A DNA stretch of 64,000 nt from JAJEFO01 sp965209045 (GTDB taxonomy: Bacteria > Pseudomonadota > Alphaproteobacteria > Rhodobacterales > Rhodobacteraceae): the NCBI GenBank assembly GCA_965209045.1, contig CBDBPW010000002.1:744001-808000 (forward strand), in the 5' to 3' direction. The notes under the pieces were generated by a model. The model did not search any database and was not told the DNA's origin. It saw only the letters and a list, made by a program, of their open reading frames with translations. The position numbers were made by a program, and so were the translations under genes. This document shows, piece after piece, positions 25,510 to 33,402 of this stretch. Position 1 is the first letter of the stretch. Each line of letters begins with the position of its first letter.

Positions 25510-26781
25510 TCATGCGTGCATCTCCTCCTCGATCCGATCCAGTTGGCGGTCCATCTGGCCTCTCTCACGCCAGGTCGTTACGTCGATCTGGCCGGTGACG
25601 GCGGCGGTGACTAGGGCGGAACGGAACTCGTAGAGACGATTTGCATGTTCAACGACTTTGTTCCTCAGCTTCGAAAGTTGGTTCTCAACCTCAACTAAAT
25701 TCTTGGCGATGTTCAACTGCTCTTCTCTGGGAGGTCTGGGAACAAATACTCTCTTTAGGTCGAAGATATTTATTCCTCTCACGGCAGCACCAAGGGATCT
25801 CGATTCTAATGGATGGAAAACGGCTGGAGCCATTATGCAATATCGAAGCCATTTCGCACTTATGCCCACCCTTGGGGCAATTCGAGCTGCGTCCTGTGTT
25901 AGGTTTGCTCCCTCGATCTGTTTTGGAACGATCTCGATGTCACCGATCCCGCCTCGGATTGAAATAACAAGGTCACCAGACTTCAACCGCGACCGCACGA
26001 ACCTTGCTTCAATCTCTTCTGTGGTTCGGCACAAGCTCTCAGGTTTCAACCTGTCTGGCTTCACATCACCGCCCTTCACAATCATCGGACCTTCAACCAT
26101 GTTTGGGCCGGGTAGAACAATTCCATACATGATCGGGCGTTTTTGGTCGGTTAAGTATTTCAGACGAACTTTACGCCATCCGGCAGGAAGGGAGCTCCAG
26201 GATGGAAAGCTGGGGAAAACCGAGCGACTGAGTGTAGAAAGCCACCGCTCTTGGGACAATTTCACCAACCGCTGCTTCTTCTCGATCAGCCGGTCGATCT
26301 GGGCGGTCTCGCGGTCGAGAAAGTCCGCGATGGCACTTTGGGCATCAAGGTCTGGCAAATCTATTGCCATCGACAGAAAGGCATCTGGATACAAGCGAAG
26401 GCGTGACTCGATGATTCCCTTAGAACCCGCTTTGAATACCGAACGCATTTGTTCGGAGCGCAGGCGGTGGTGAATGAATCGTCGGTCTGCGTAGAGCGGG
26501 TTTATCCGATAAACCGCATAAGCGGGGCTAACAATGCCATCGTAGTCGGATACGCCGTACGCGCCCTTCCAAGCTAGCATGTAGTTCATCACGAAGTCGC
26601 CCGCGTATACCCTACGGTATCCTTCCAAAGACTCCGCGCGACTTTTGGCGGCATCTTCGTCAAAGACCTCTGCCCGTGGCTTCACGCCATAGTATTCTGA
26701 GACTGACAGGAGCGTCTCTTGACCTTTGGCAGAATACTCAGTCCGCTCAGGCATGAAGTGTTTGAAACGCCTACGGATCAA
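25510..26781 (-). CDS. hsdS: Type I restriction-modification specificity subunit S
   Basis: This 423-residue subunit determines the bipartite DNA target. Target domain 1 spans roughly residues 1-155. The first conserved helix contains FLDRETAQIDRLIEKKQR, target domain 2 follows, and the second conserved helix (LVEVENQLSKLRNKV) ends in ALVTAAVTGQID. A TTG start at 26781 is proposed: GGAGG (26789-26793) lies 7 nt upstream, and TTGA overlaps the hsdM stop. An ATG twelve codons in is the alternative. The target domains are lower in GC than the rest of the operon, as expected for exchanged specificity modules. Confidence 0.88.
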   Translation of the reverse strand: MIRRRFKHFMPERTEYSAKGQETLLSVSEYYGVKPRAEVFDEDAAKSRAESLEGYRRVYAGDFVMNYMLAWKGAYGVSDYDGIVSPAYAVYRINPLYADRRFIHHRLRSEQMRSVFKAGSKGIIESRLRLYPDAFLSMAIDLPDLDAQSAIADFLDRETAQIDRLIEKKQRLVKLSQERWLSTLSRSVFPSFPSWSSLPAGWRKVRLKYLTDQKRPIMYGIVLPGPNMVEGPMIVKGGDVKPDRLKPESLCRTTEEIEARFVRSRLKSGDLVISIRGGIGDIEIVPKQIEGANLTQDAARIAPRVGISAKWLRYCIMAPAVFHPLESRSLGAAVRGINIFDLKRVFVPRPPREEQLNIAKNLVEVENQLSKLRNKVVEHANRLYEFRSALVTAAVTGQIDVTTWRERGQMDRQLDRIEEEMHA

Positions 26782-28793
26782 GCCACTACCTCCTTCAGAA
26801 GCCCTACGATCTCGGCTTCCAGCGCTTTCATCTCGGCGTCGATCTCCTCTAGCGGGCGCGGCGGGATGTACTCGTAGAAGTAGCGGTTGAAGTTGATCTC
26901 GTAGCCGACACGGCCGACCTCGCGGTCGCGGACATCCACGTACCTCTCGTCGACCCAGGCGTCGGGCACGAAGGGCAAAACCTCGCGCATCATGTATTCC
27001 CGCCAGTCCTCGCCCATGGGTACACGCTCGTGGTCGCGTAGCTCGGTGTCGGGTTCCGGCTTGCCGTCCTTCCCAATGCAAATGTCGGCGGCGTCATCGC
27101 GTTCGGAAAGCGCGGCCAAGATCGCCTTTTTAATCGATGCCCCGATCTTCAGTCCGGCCGACTTCAGCGCCCCGCTCAAGGCTTTCTCGAAGGCATCCCG
27201 GTTGAGGAACAAATCGTCTCCGACGCTCCGAAGCGCAGCTTCGATGGCGACCCGGTCGGCTTCGTCCTGTCGTGCAAAGAGCTTCTGACGTGCCAGGCGG
27301 GCAAGCCGTTCGGTATCGACCCGGAAGTTCAGCCTCAGCGGGCGCTCGACGCGGATCTCGCGATAGCCGAAGTCGGTGGCGCAGAAGACGCGGGACACGT
27401 CGTCCTCCCCGCTTTCGCCGTTCAGGAAGCGGGAGTAGATGCGCACGATCTCGGCACGCGCCTCTTCCGAGATCTCGCGGCGCTTGCTGCCCAGGGACTT
27501 GCGCATGGACGTCCAGAAGCGTTCACCCGAGGCGTCGATCAACTGCACCTTGCCCCGTCGGCGCTCCGGCTTGCGGTTGGTCAGGAGCCAGACATAGGTC
27601 TGGATGCCCGTGTTGTAGAAGAGGTCGGTCGGCAGCGCGACGATGGCCTCGACCCAGTCGTTTTCCAGCATCCACCGGCGGATCTCGCTCTCGCCTGACC
27701 CTGCGCCGCCCGTGAAGAGCGGCGAGCCGTTCATCACGATCCCGATGCGCGAGCCGGTCTCGTCGTCGCGCATCTTCGAGATCATGTGCTGCAGGAAGAG
27801 GAGTTGGCCGTCCGAGATGCGCGGCGTCCCAGCCCCGAAGCGCCCGTCCATCCCGAGGTTCTCGGCCTCGGCCTGGATCGGTTCCCGGTATTTCTTCCAG
27901 TCCACACCGTAGGGCGGATTTGAGAGGATGTAATGGAACTTCCTATCCGCGTGGGCGTCCTGGGTAAGCGTGTTGCCGAAGGCGATCTGCTCGGGGTCGT
28001 GTCCGGTCACAAGCATGTCGGACTTGCAGATGCCGAAGGATTCGCCGTTGATCTCTTGACCGAACAGCTCGACGCGGATCGCGTCGTTGAATCCCTTCAG
28101 GGCTTCCTCGGTCAGCGCCAGCATGCCGCCCGTCCCGCAGGCGGGGTCGTAGACCTGCCGGATGATTCCGCGTCCCGTGAGCTTCTCGTCGTCGTTGGCG
28201 ACAAGCAGGTCCACGATGAGGCGGATCACCTCTCGGGGCGTGAAGTGTTCGCCCGCCGTCTCGTTGGAGATCTCTGAGAAGCGGCGGATCAGCTCTTCGA
28301 AGAGGTAGCCCATCTCGATGTTCGAGACGGAGTCCGGATGCAGGTCGATCTCGGCGAAGCGCTCGAACACGTTCCACAGGATGCCGCTCTCGTTCAGCCG
28401 TTTCAACTGCTCGGTGAAGAGAAACTTGTCGACGAAGATGTCGCGGACGTTGCCCGAGAACTTCGTGATGTAGTCGACGAGGTTTTCGTGAAGCTGGCGG
28501 GCGTCCTGGCCATGCAGCTTGTCAAAGGTGAAGCGCGACAGGTTGTAGACCTTCACGTTTCCGCCGACCGCGCCGAAGAGGATCATGTCGCGGGTGGCGT
28601 CATCTACGCCGTCGGGCAGGTCCGCGGCGGCGTCCAGAACGCCTTCCTTGGAGCCTTCCAGGATGCAGTCGAGGCGACGCAGCACGACGAAGGGCAGGAT
28701 CACCTTTCCGTATTCGGACTGCTTGAAGTCGCCGCGCAGGATCTCGGCGATCGACCAGACGAAAGCGCTCAGGTTCTGAATGTCCGCAGCCAT
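26778..28793 (-). CDS. hsdM: Type I restriction-modification methyltransferase subunit M
   Basis: The 671-residue subunit is an N6-adenine methyltransferase that protects host DNA and forms the core complex with HsdS. The helical N-terminal domain leads into the AdoMet motif DPACGTGG (216-223) and the catalytic NPPY (292-295). Preceding landmarks GYLFEELIRRFSE and HFTPREVIRLIVDLL are typical of HsdM. The C-terminal extension (about 430-671) ends NFNRYFYEYIPPRPLEEID, which may contact HsdS. It is the first gene of the operon and overlaps hsdS by four bases. Confidence 0.95.
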   Translation of the reverse strand: MAADIQNLSAFVWSIAEILRGDFKQSEYGKVILPFVVLRRLDCILEGSKEGVLDAAADLPDGVDDATRDMILFGAVGGNVKVYNLSRFTFDKLHGQDARQLHENLVDYITKFSGNVRDIFVDKFLFTEQLKRLNESGILWNVFERFAEIDLHPDSVSNIEMGYLFEELIRRFSEISNETAGEHFTPREVIRLIVDLLVANDDEKLTGRGIIRQVYDPACGTGGMLALTEEALKGFNDAIRVELFGQEINGESFGICKSDMLVTGHDPEQIAFGNTLTQDAHADRKFHYILSNPPYGVDWKKYREPIQAEAENLGMDGRFGAGTPRISDGQLLFLQHMISKMRDDETGSRIGIVMNGSPLFTGGAGSGESEIRRWMLENDWVEAIVALPTDLFYNTGIQTYVWLLTNRKPERRRGKVQLIDASGERFWTSMRKSLGSKRREISEEARAEIVRIYSRFLNGESGEDDVSRVFCATDFGYREIRVERPLRLNFRVDTERLARLARQKLFARQDEADRVAIEAALRSVGDDLFLNRDAFEKALSGALKSAGLKIGASIKKAILAALSERDDAADICIGKDGKPEPDTELRDHERVPMGEDWREYMMREVLPFVPDAWVDERYVDVRDREVGRVGYEINFNRYFYEYIPPRPLEEIDAEMKALEAEIVGLLKEVVA

Positions 28794-29337
28794 CTATGCC
28801 CTGTCCTCTTGCTGCGCTACGACGGCTGCACCGAAAGGTTCCGCGTCTATTCTCCATGCTCGGCTTCGTCGCCGAGGCAAACTTTCAGTTGTGCTGAAAA
28901 TGGCTGGCCTCTTTGCTGCTACGTACGATCTGCACACATGGGCGCCACAGTGTCCGCCACACGTCCTTGTCCCTTCCGGTTCCAAAGGTGGCATAAGTCG
29001 CTGGTTGACACGCGTCAATAAAGGTACGCGTTCGGGGGCGATGTGAGGGACCTCCGCGCTGTCCGATGCTCGTCCCCCGGGCGTCACTCTCATGTCTTTC
29101 GGATCTTGGTTGAAGAGTGCCGCCGAAGGGCCGGGGCCACACGGTCACAACGTCAAGTGCTTCTCAGGACTGCACCAATTCGGCGGTGATCGCACGTGTT
29201 TGCTCCCAAGAAGGACAAGAAATCAGCTCTGCGATTGCCCTTATTTCATTGGACTTCTGAAAAATTGATGTGCTACGTTGCTTGACAATCGGCACCAACG
29301 AGCATCAGACGCGATGGAGACGATGGGAGTTCACAAC
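28794..29337. other. Divergent control region between the RM operon and the protease unit
   Basis: No gene is visible in 544 bp. A palindrome TTGACACGCGTCAA lies at 29005-29018 and overlaps a minus-strand promoter candidate for hsdM. A plus-strand TTGACA at 29282-29287 could serve the small gene at 29338. Expression of restriction genes is often delayed or regulated on entry, and this region is where that control would act. Confidence 0.5.
28990..29018 (-). promoter_or_regulatory. Candidate promoter and operator for the hsd operon
   Basis: Read on the minus strand, TTGACG (29018-29013) and TATGCC (28995-28990) are 17 nt apart. The -35 is good, the -10 poor. The -35 lies within the near-perfect 14-bp palindrome TTGACACGCGTCAA at 29005-29018, so a protein bound there would block transcription of hsdM about 200 bp downstream. 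Confidence 0.35.
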
Positions 29338-29547
29338 ATGACTGAGCATCAATACAAGAGATCACAGCGAGCAAACGAACACGAGGAAATACTCGCAGCA
29401 GCGCTCGCACGCCCTGGAGTACGCGAAGTCATGCAAGTCTATGAGCATTGGCGCGACAGCGGCAAAGCTCTTGACATTCACAAAGCTGTGGCAAGGAGCG
29501 CAGAGGTCACGGCGACAAGTTCTTCCAGCGTCAGCCGACTGAGCTGA
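29338..29547 (+). CDS. Small hypothetical protein paired with a serine protease (69 aa)
   Basis: A short product beginning MTEHQYKRSQRANEHEEI, with one likely helical core (ARPGVREVMQVYEHWRD) and a serine-rich tail. No family is recognised. ATG 29338 has GGGAG 8 nt upstream; an earlier in-frame ATG at 29314 lacks one. Its stop is 16 nt before the GTG of the protease gene, so the two are probably one transcript. It could be an adaptor, substrate or inhibitor of the protease. Low GC sets the pair apart from the flanking genes. Confidence 0.55.
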   Translation: MTEHQYKRSQRANEHEEILAAALARPGVREVMQVYEHWRDSGKALDIHKAVARSAEVTATSSSSVSRLS

Positions 29548-29563
29548 GCGCGGAGGGCTTCGA

Positions 29564-30562
29564 GTGCCGATCTGGAGCGAAATCCTAAACGAGTTGTCAA
29601 GCACACAAGCGAATGGGAATCCGCCTGATTTTGACGGTGTTCGCCGAAAGCATCTTGCCGGCCTCTACAACCACACCAAGCGCAATGTCATTCTCTATGC
29701 TTCTGGCTGGCTGCAAAAGAGCGAAGTGCCGCCTTCGCTTGTTTCAATCAGCGATGAAGATATGCAGGCGTTCATGGAGGTCACGAACGGCCTCCAGGGT
29801 GACGAACTCGACTTGATCATACACAGCCCGGGCGGTTCGCCCGAGGCAGCAGAGGCGATAGTCTCCTACCTTCGGGCTCGCTTCAATCATGTCCGTGTGA
29901 TTGTGCCGCAACTTGCGATGTCGGCCGCTACAATGATCAGCTGCGCTGCCGATATTCTTGTGCTGGGGAAGCACTCATTTCTAGGACCAACTGATCCGCA
30001 GCTCGTCCTGCCGACGTCACTCGGCGTGAGAGCGGTGCCTGCCCAAGCTATTCTTGACCAGTTTGATCTGGCAAAGCATGAGTGTGCAGATCCCGCTAAG
30101 CTCTCCGCGTGGTTGCCAATGTTGAATCAGGTCGGCCCCGACCTCATCGTGCAATGCGAGTCCGCTTTGGAAATGTCGAAGGACTTGGTGCGAACATGGC
30201 TTGAAACGTATATGTTCAAAGATTCTGATGATCGCTTGGCGCGGGCTCAGGAAATCTCCGAATGGCTTTCAGGTCACCAAAACTTCAAGAGCCATTCTCG
30301 GCACATTCCTCGTAACGAGGCTGAGGAGCACGCAATGCGCATAACTCGGCTGGAAAGTGATGATATATTCCAGGATGCCGTGCTTTCTGTGTTTCACGCA
30401 ACGACGCACACCTTTTCAGGGACGCGCGCAGTGAAAATTGTCGAAAACCACATGGGGCGCGCCTTCATCAAGCAGCATTCCTTGCCACAGATGCCATCCT
30501 TCCAACTCGACATTGGCCAAGCTGCTCCAGAAGGCACGGTCCTAGAAGCAGACCTCCTATAG
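29564..30562 (+). CDS. ClpP/SppA-fold serine protease (SDH proteinase-like)
   Basis: A 332-residue soluble protein with the crotonase-like ClpP/SppA fold found in the serine dehydrogenase proteinase family. LDLIIHSPGGSPEAAEAIVS (residues 83-102) supplies the oxyanion-hole glycines. PQLAMSAATMISCAAD contains the candidate nucleophile S120, and GKHSFLGPTDPQ contains H137 and D144 as possible partners. There is no signal peptide or membrane anchor, unlike SppA. The GTG start has GGAGG 7 nt upstream. It is immediately followed by the IS110 element. In a defence-rich element, a cytoplasmic protease with a small partner could be an abortive-infection effector; this is inference. Confidence 0.75.
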   Translation: MPIWSEILNELSSTQANGNPPDFDGVRRKHLAGLYNHTKRNVILYASGWLQKSEVPPSLVSISDEDMQAFMEVTNGLQGDELDLIIHSPGGSPEAAEAIVSYLRARFNHVRVIVPQLAMSAATMISCAADILVLGKHSFLGPTDPQLVLPTSLGVRAVPAQAILDQFDLAKHECADPAKLSAWLPMLNQVGPDLIVQCESALEMSKDLVRTWLETYMFKDSDDRLARAQEISEWLSGHQNFKSHSRHIPRNEAEEHAMRITRLESDDIFQDAVLSVFHATTHTFSGTRAVKIVENHMGRAFIKQHSLPQMPSFQLDIGQAAPEGTVLEADLL

Positions 30563-30697
30563 GAATTCAATAGATGCCATGAGCCGTGTCGGGCTTTTCG
30601 CTTGCGGCTGATTCGCCTCGCGTGAACAATCCGTCCACAACATGTTGGGGCAAGGGGCGCGTTGCGTGCGACCCCTTGCGAGCGAAAGGAGAAGGAC

Positions 30698-31855
30698 ATG
30701 TCGAATGACCTGAATGACGCTGCCCCTTCCAGGGGCGAGGTTAGCACGCTGTACGTCGCGGTTGAAGTGAGCGACAAGTCGTGGGTCGTCGGGATCGGCG
30801 ACCCGCAGGATCCCGGCAAGGTTTCCATGCACACGCTGCCTCCGGCGGACGCGGAGGGCCTCGTCGCGAAGATCGGGAATGCCTGCGACCGTGCCGGCGA
30901 CCCGCCCCGGGTGCTGCTGACATACGAAGCCGGCTATGAGGGCTTTTGGCTGGCCCGTCGGCTCGGCGGCCGTGAGGGCCGGCGCATCGACGTGGAGATG
31001 TGCGACCCGGCCGGTCTGGAGGTCGTTCGCCGGGCGAAGGCGGCGAAGACGGACCGGATCGACGCCAAGCGGATGATCCGCGCCCTGGCGGCGTGGGACC
31101 GGGGCGAGACGGCGGCCCTGTCCCGGGTGCGGATACCGACGGTCGAGGAGGAGGACGCGAAGCGGCTGATGCGACGCCGGGAGCGGCTCGTCCGCGACCG
31201 GACGCGGATAGGCAACACGATTCTCGGCCTGCTGAAGCTGCAGGGGGTCACGGACCTGCATCCGCGTGACCGCGACTTCGAGGAGCGGTTCGGTGACCTG
31301 CACACGGCGTTCGGGGAGCCGTTGCCTGCAGGCCTGCGCCGGGAGATCGAGGGTCTTCGCGAGCAGCTTGCGGCGGTGGAGCGGCAGCTGCTCGAGGTCG
31401 AGGAGGAAAAGCGGTCACGGGTCGGGCCTGCGCCCGGAGCTCCGGATTCGGCGGAGAGGCGTCTTGTGCGGCTGAAGGGGATCGGCCCGAACGATGCCGT
31501 GCTGCTGGCTTCCGAGGTGTTCTACCGAGACTTCCGGAACCGGCGGGAGCTTGCCGCGTGGGCGGGTCTCGCGCCGGTGCCCTGGGCGAGCGGCGGCGTT
31601 TCGCACGGACAGGGCATCAGCAAGGCGGGGAACCCGACCGTGCGCAAGCACCTGATCCAGATGGCGTGGCGCTGGGTGCGCTGGCAGCCGGACAGCGAGA
31701 TCGCGCGATGGTTCCGCGGCTACTGTGCAGCCCGCGACGGGCGGTCGAGCAAGCGGGGCATCGTCGCGGTCGCCCGCAAGCTGCTGATCGCGCTCTGGAG
31801 GTACGCGACCTGCGGCCTTGTGCCCTCGGGCGCCCGGCTGCAGCCGTCAGCATGA
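30698..31855 (+). CDS. IS110-family transposase (bridge-RNA-guided type recombinase)
   Basis: This 385-residue recombinase has the RuvC-like DEDD domain at the N-terminus: the first acidic position is E23 (YVAVEVS) rather than the common aspartate, then E77 (TYEAGYEG), D119 and D122 (KTDRIDAK). A helical middle and the C-terminal Tnp_20 domain follow, with helix-hairpin-helix LKGIGPNDAVLL and catalytic serine S308 in GISKAGNPTVRKHL. All parts are present, so it looks intact. ATG 30698 has AAGGAG 6 nt upstream. IS110 enzymes act with a non-coding bridge RNA from the element's own untranslated end. Confidence 0.92.
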   Translation: MSNDLNDAAPSRGEVSTLYVAVEVSDKSWVVGIGDPQDPGKVSMHTLPPADAEGLVAKIGNACDRAGDPPRVLLTYEAGYEGFWLARRLGGREGRRIDVEMCDPAGLEVVRRAKAAKTDRIDAKRMIRALAAWDRGETAALSRVRIPTVEEEDAKRLMRRRERLVRDRTRIGNTILGLLKLQGVTDLHPRDRDFEERFGDLHTAFGEPLPAGLRREIEGLREQLAAVERQLLEVEEEKRSRVGPAPGAPDSAERRLVRLKGIGPNDAVLLASEVFYRDFRNRRELAAWAGLAPVPWASGGVSHGQGISKAGNPTVRKHLIQMAWRWVRWQPDSEIARWFRGYCAARDGRSSKRGIVAVARKLLIALWRYATCGLVPSGARLQPSA

Positions 31856-32247
31856 ACCGCGCCGGAGGGTGCCGGCTGGCAGGACAGCAGGGGAGACGAC
31901 AACACTGAATTCCGAGGCGGCTCGACGGGGCCGAGGAGGAAACCGGGCGGACGCGTGATCGTATTGGGGATGGGTTCTCCGCAACTCGCGGCACCGTTTT
32001 ATAGATGGATCCCGTCCGTTCGGAACGTCGCACTGCCTGAACGAGGCATCAGGGTCACGGACCGGCGCAGGCCGGAAACCGAACCGGATAAGAGTTGAGA
32101 CGCGCGTTGCGCGCTTTTGGAAACGACGTTCCGCCCGGAGAGCCTTCGCTGCTCCACGAAGCTGTCGGGAAAGGAAGCTGCAGGGCATCCGCGATCGAAG
32201 GATGCAGCGTGGCCTCGAAGCGGCAACGGAAGAGGGCTTGACAATGG
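31856..32247 (+). ncRNA. Candidate bridge-RNA region of the IS110 element
   Basis: About 390 bp of non-coding sequence lies between the transposase stop and the right subterminal repeat, compared with only ~110 bp on the 5' side. It contains consecutive stem-loops: TGCCT-GAACG-AGGCA (32034-32048), CCGGC-GCAG-GCCGG (32062-32075) and GCGCG-TTG-CGCGC followed by TTTT (32102-32118). IS1111-group members encode the bridge RNA on this side. Guide loops could not be assigned by eye, and the exact RNA ends are unknown. Confidence 0.4.
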
Positions 32248-32289
32248 ACGGCTCATAAGAGTCCCCTTTGTTCAATGCTGGTTCCGGGA

Positions 32290-33402
32290 TCAAGCGTGCG
32301 ACAGCAATCCGGAAATCCGCGCCCCGATCCGTTCCGCCGCCGCCTCGACGTCCGGGTCCGACACGTGCGCGTAGCGAAGGGTCATCGCCGGATCGCGGTG
32401 ACCGAGCAGCCTGGAGACGACCGGCAGGGGAACCCCCTCGATCACGCACTGGCTTGCGTACGAATGACGCAGATCGTGGAGGCGCACATCCTCGACGCAG
32501 ATCTCGCGCCGGATCTCGTGCCAGAGGGGCAGGTTGCCGTAGAGCGGTCTCTCGCGGTGCACTGGCGAGGGGAACAGGAACTCTCCGAATGCATTCAATC
32601 GTCTCTCGACGATCTCGCGGGCCTCGGGACCGAGATGCACCGTTCTCGGACCCGTCTTGGCGTCCACGAGCCTGAGACGGTCGCCGTCGACCTCGCTTCG
32701 CTTCAGCCGGACGATCTCGCTCTTGCGGGCGCCGGTGAGCAGGAGAAGGCGGATGATGTCGGCCTGCATGCCCCTGCGGCCCCCGGCGTGCCTGTCAAGC
32801 GCCGCGTTCAGCCGCCGAATCTCGTCCCGGGACAGGAATCGCGTGAGCCTCGGCCGCCGGTTCGGGAGCACGGACGCCGCCGGACTGGAATCGATCAGGC
32901 CGCGATCCATGGCGAACTTCAGGCTGTGGCGCAGGAGCCGCAGCGCGGAGTTCGCCCCGCCGGGCGCGGTCCTGCTGTACTCCTCGAACCAGCCCTGGAC
33001 TGCCTGCCGCGTGATCCGGTCAAGCCGCAGGGGGCCGAACTCCGGCAGGAGCCTTCCCGCCAGGACGTGGTCCCACCCCCTGACCGTCGACGGCTTGCAT
33101 CTGTCGACCCAGGACTCCCGCCATGTGCCCAGGGCGAATTCCCGGTAGATCGGGACGTCCCTGGCCGGCGCGATCCCTTCGGCCTGGAGCCGGAGGCACT
33201 CGCGGCGCGCGTCCTCGACTGGAACCAGGTCGACCCGGCCAAGCGACGCTTTCCGTCCGTCGACGGTGCAGGTCCACGTTCTCGTGCCCGTCGGGTAGAC
33301 GCGGACGCTCAGGGAGGAGACTGCCTTGTCATGCACGGAGTATTCGCTCGCGGACGGCTTGAGCCTTCTTGCGCGGGCGTCCGTCAGCCGGACCCGGGTC
33401 AT
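32290..33402 (-). CDS. Tyrosine recombinase/integrase 2 of the element
   Basis: A complete 370-residue site-specific recombinase. After an N-terminal arm-binding region and core-binding domain, the catalytic set is R226 (LTGARKSEI), K249, H309 and R312 (LHDLRHSYAS), H335 (LLGHRD) and the nucleophile Y344 (TLRYAHV). ATG 33402 overlaps the stop of the upstream recombinase (ATGA, 33399-33402), so the two are translationally coupled. It is clearly related to, but not a copy of, recombinase 1. It lies next to the IS110 element and about 1.2 kb from the right attachment site. Confidence 0.92.
   Translation of the reverse strand: MTRVRLTDARARRLKPSASEYSVHDKAVSSLSVRVYPTGTRTWTCTVDGRKASLGRVDLVPVEDARRECLRLQAEGIAPARDVPIYREFALGTWRESWVDRCKPSTVRGWDHVLAGRLLPEFGPLRLDRITRQAVQGWFEEYSRTAPGGANSALRLLRHSLKFAMDRGLIDSSPAASVLPNRRPRLTRFLSRDEIRRLNAALDRHAGGRRGMQADIIRLLLLTGARKSEIVRLKRSEVDGDRLRLVDAKTGPRTVHLGPEAREIVERRLNAFGEFLFPSPVHRERPLYGNLPLWHEIRREICVEDVRLHDLRHSYASQCVIEGVPLPVVSRLLGHRDPAMTLRYAHVSDPDVEAAAERIGARISGLLSHA

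Larger units (their letters stand above)
30579..32256 (+). mobile_element. IS110-family insertion sequence
   Basis: The element surrounds a DEDD transposase gene. A 9-bp subterminal inverted repeat ATGAGCCGT (30579-30587) / ACGGCTCAT (32248-32256) is the best marker of its ends; exact termini are probably a few bases outside. TTCAAT occurs just outside both sides (30566-30571 and 32271-32276) and might reflect the target. IS110 elements make no long terminal repeats, so boundaries are approximate. It lies directly after the protease gene and before the recombinase pair. Confidence 0.65.
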
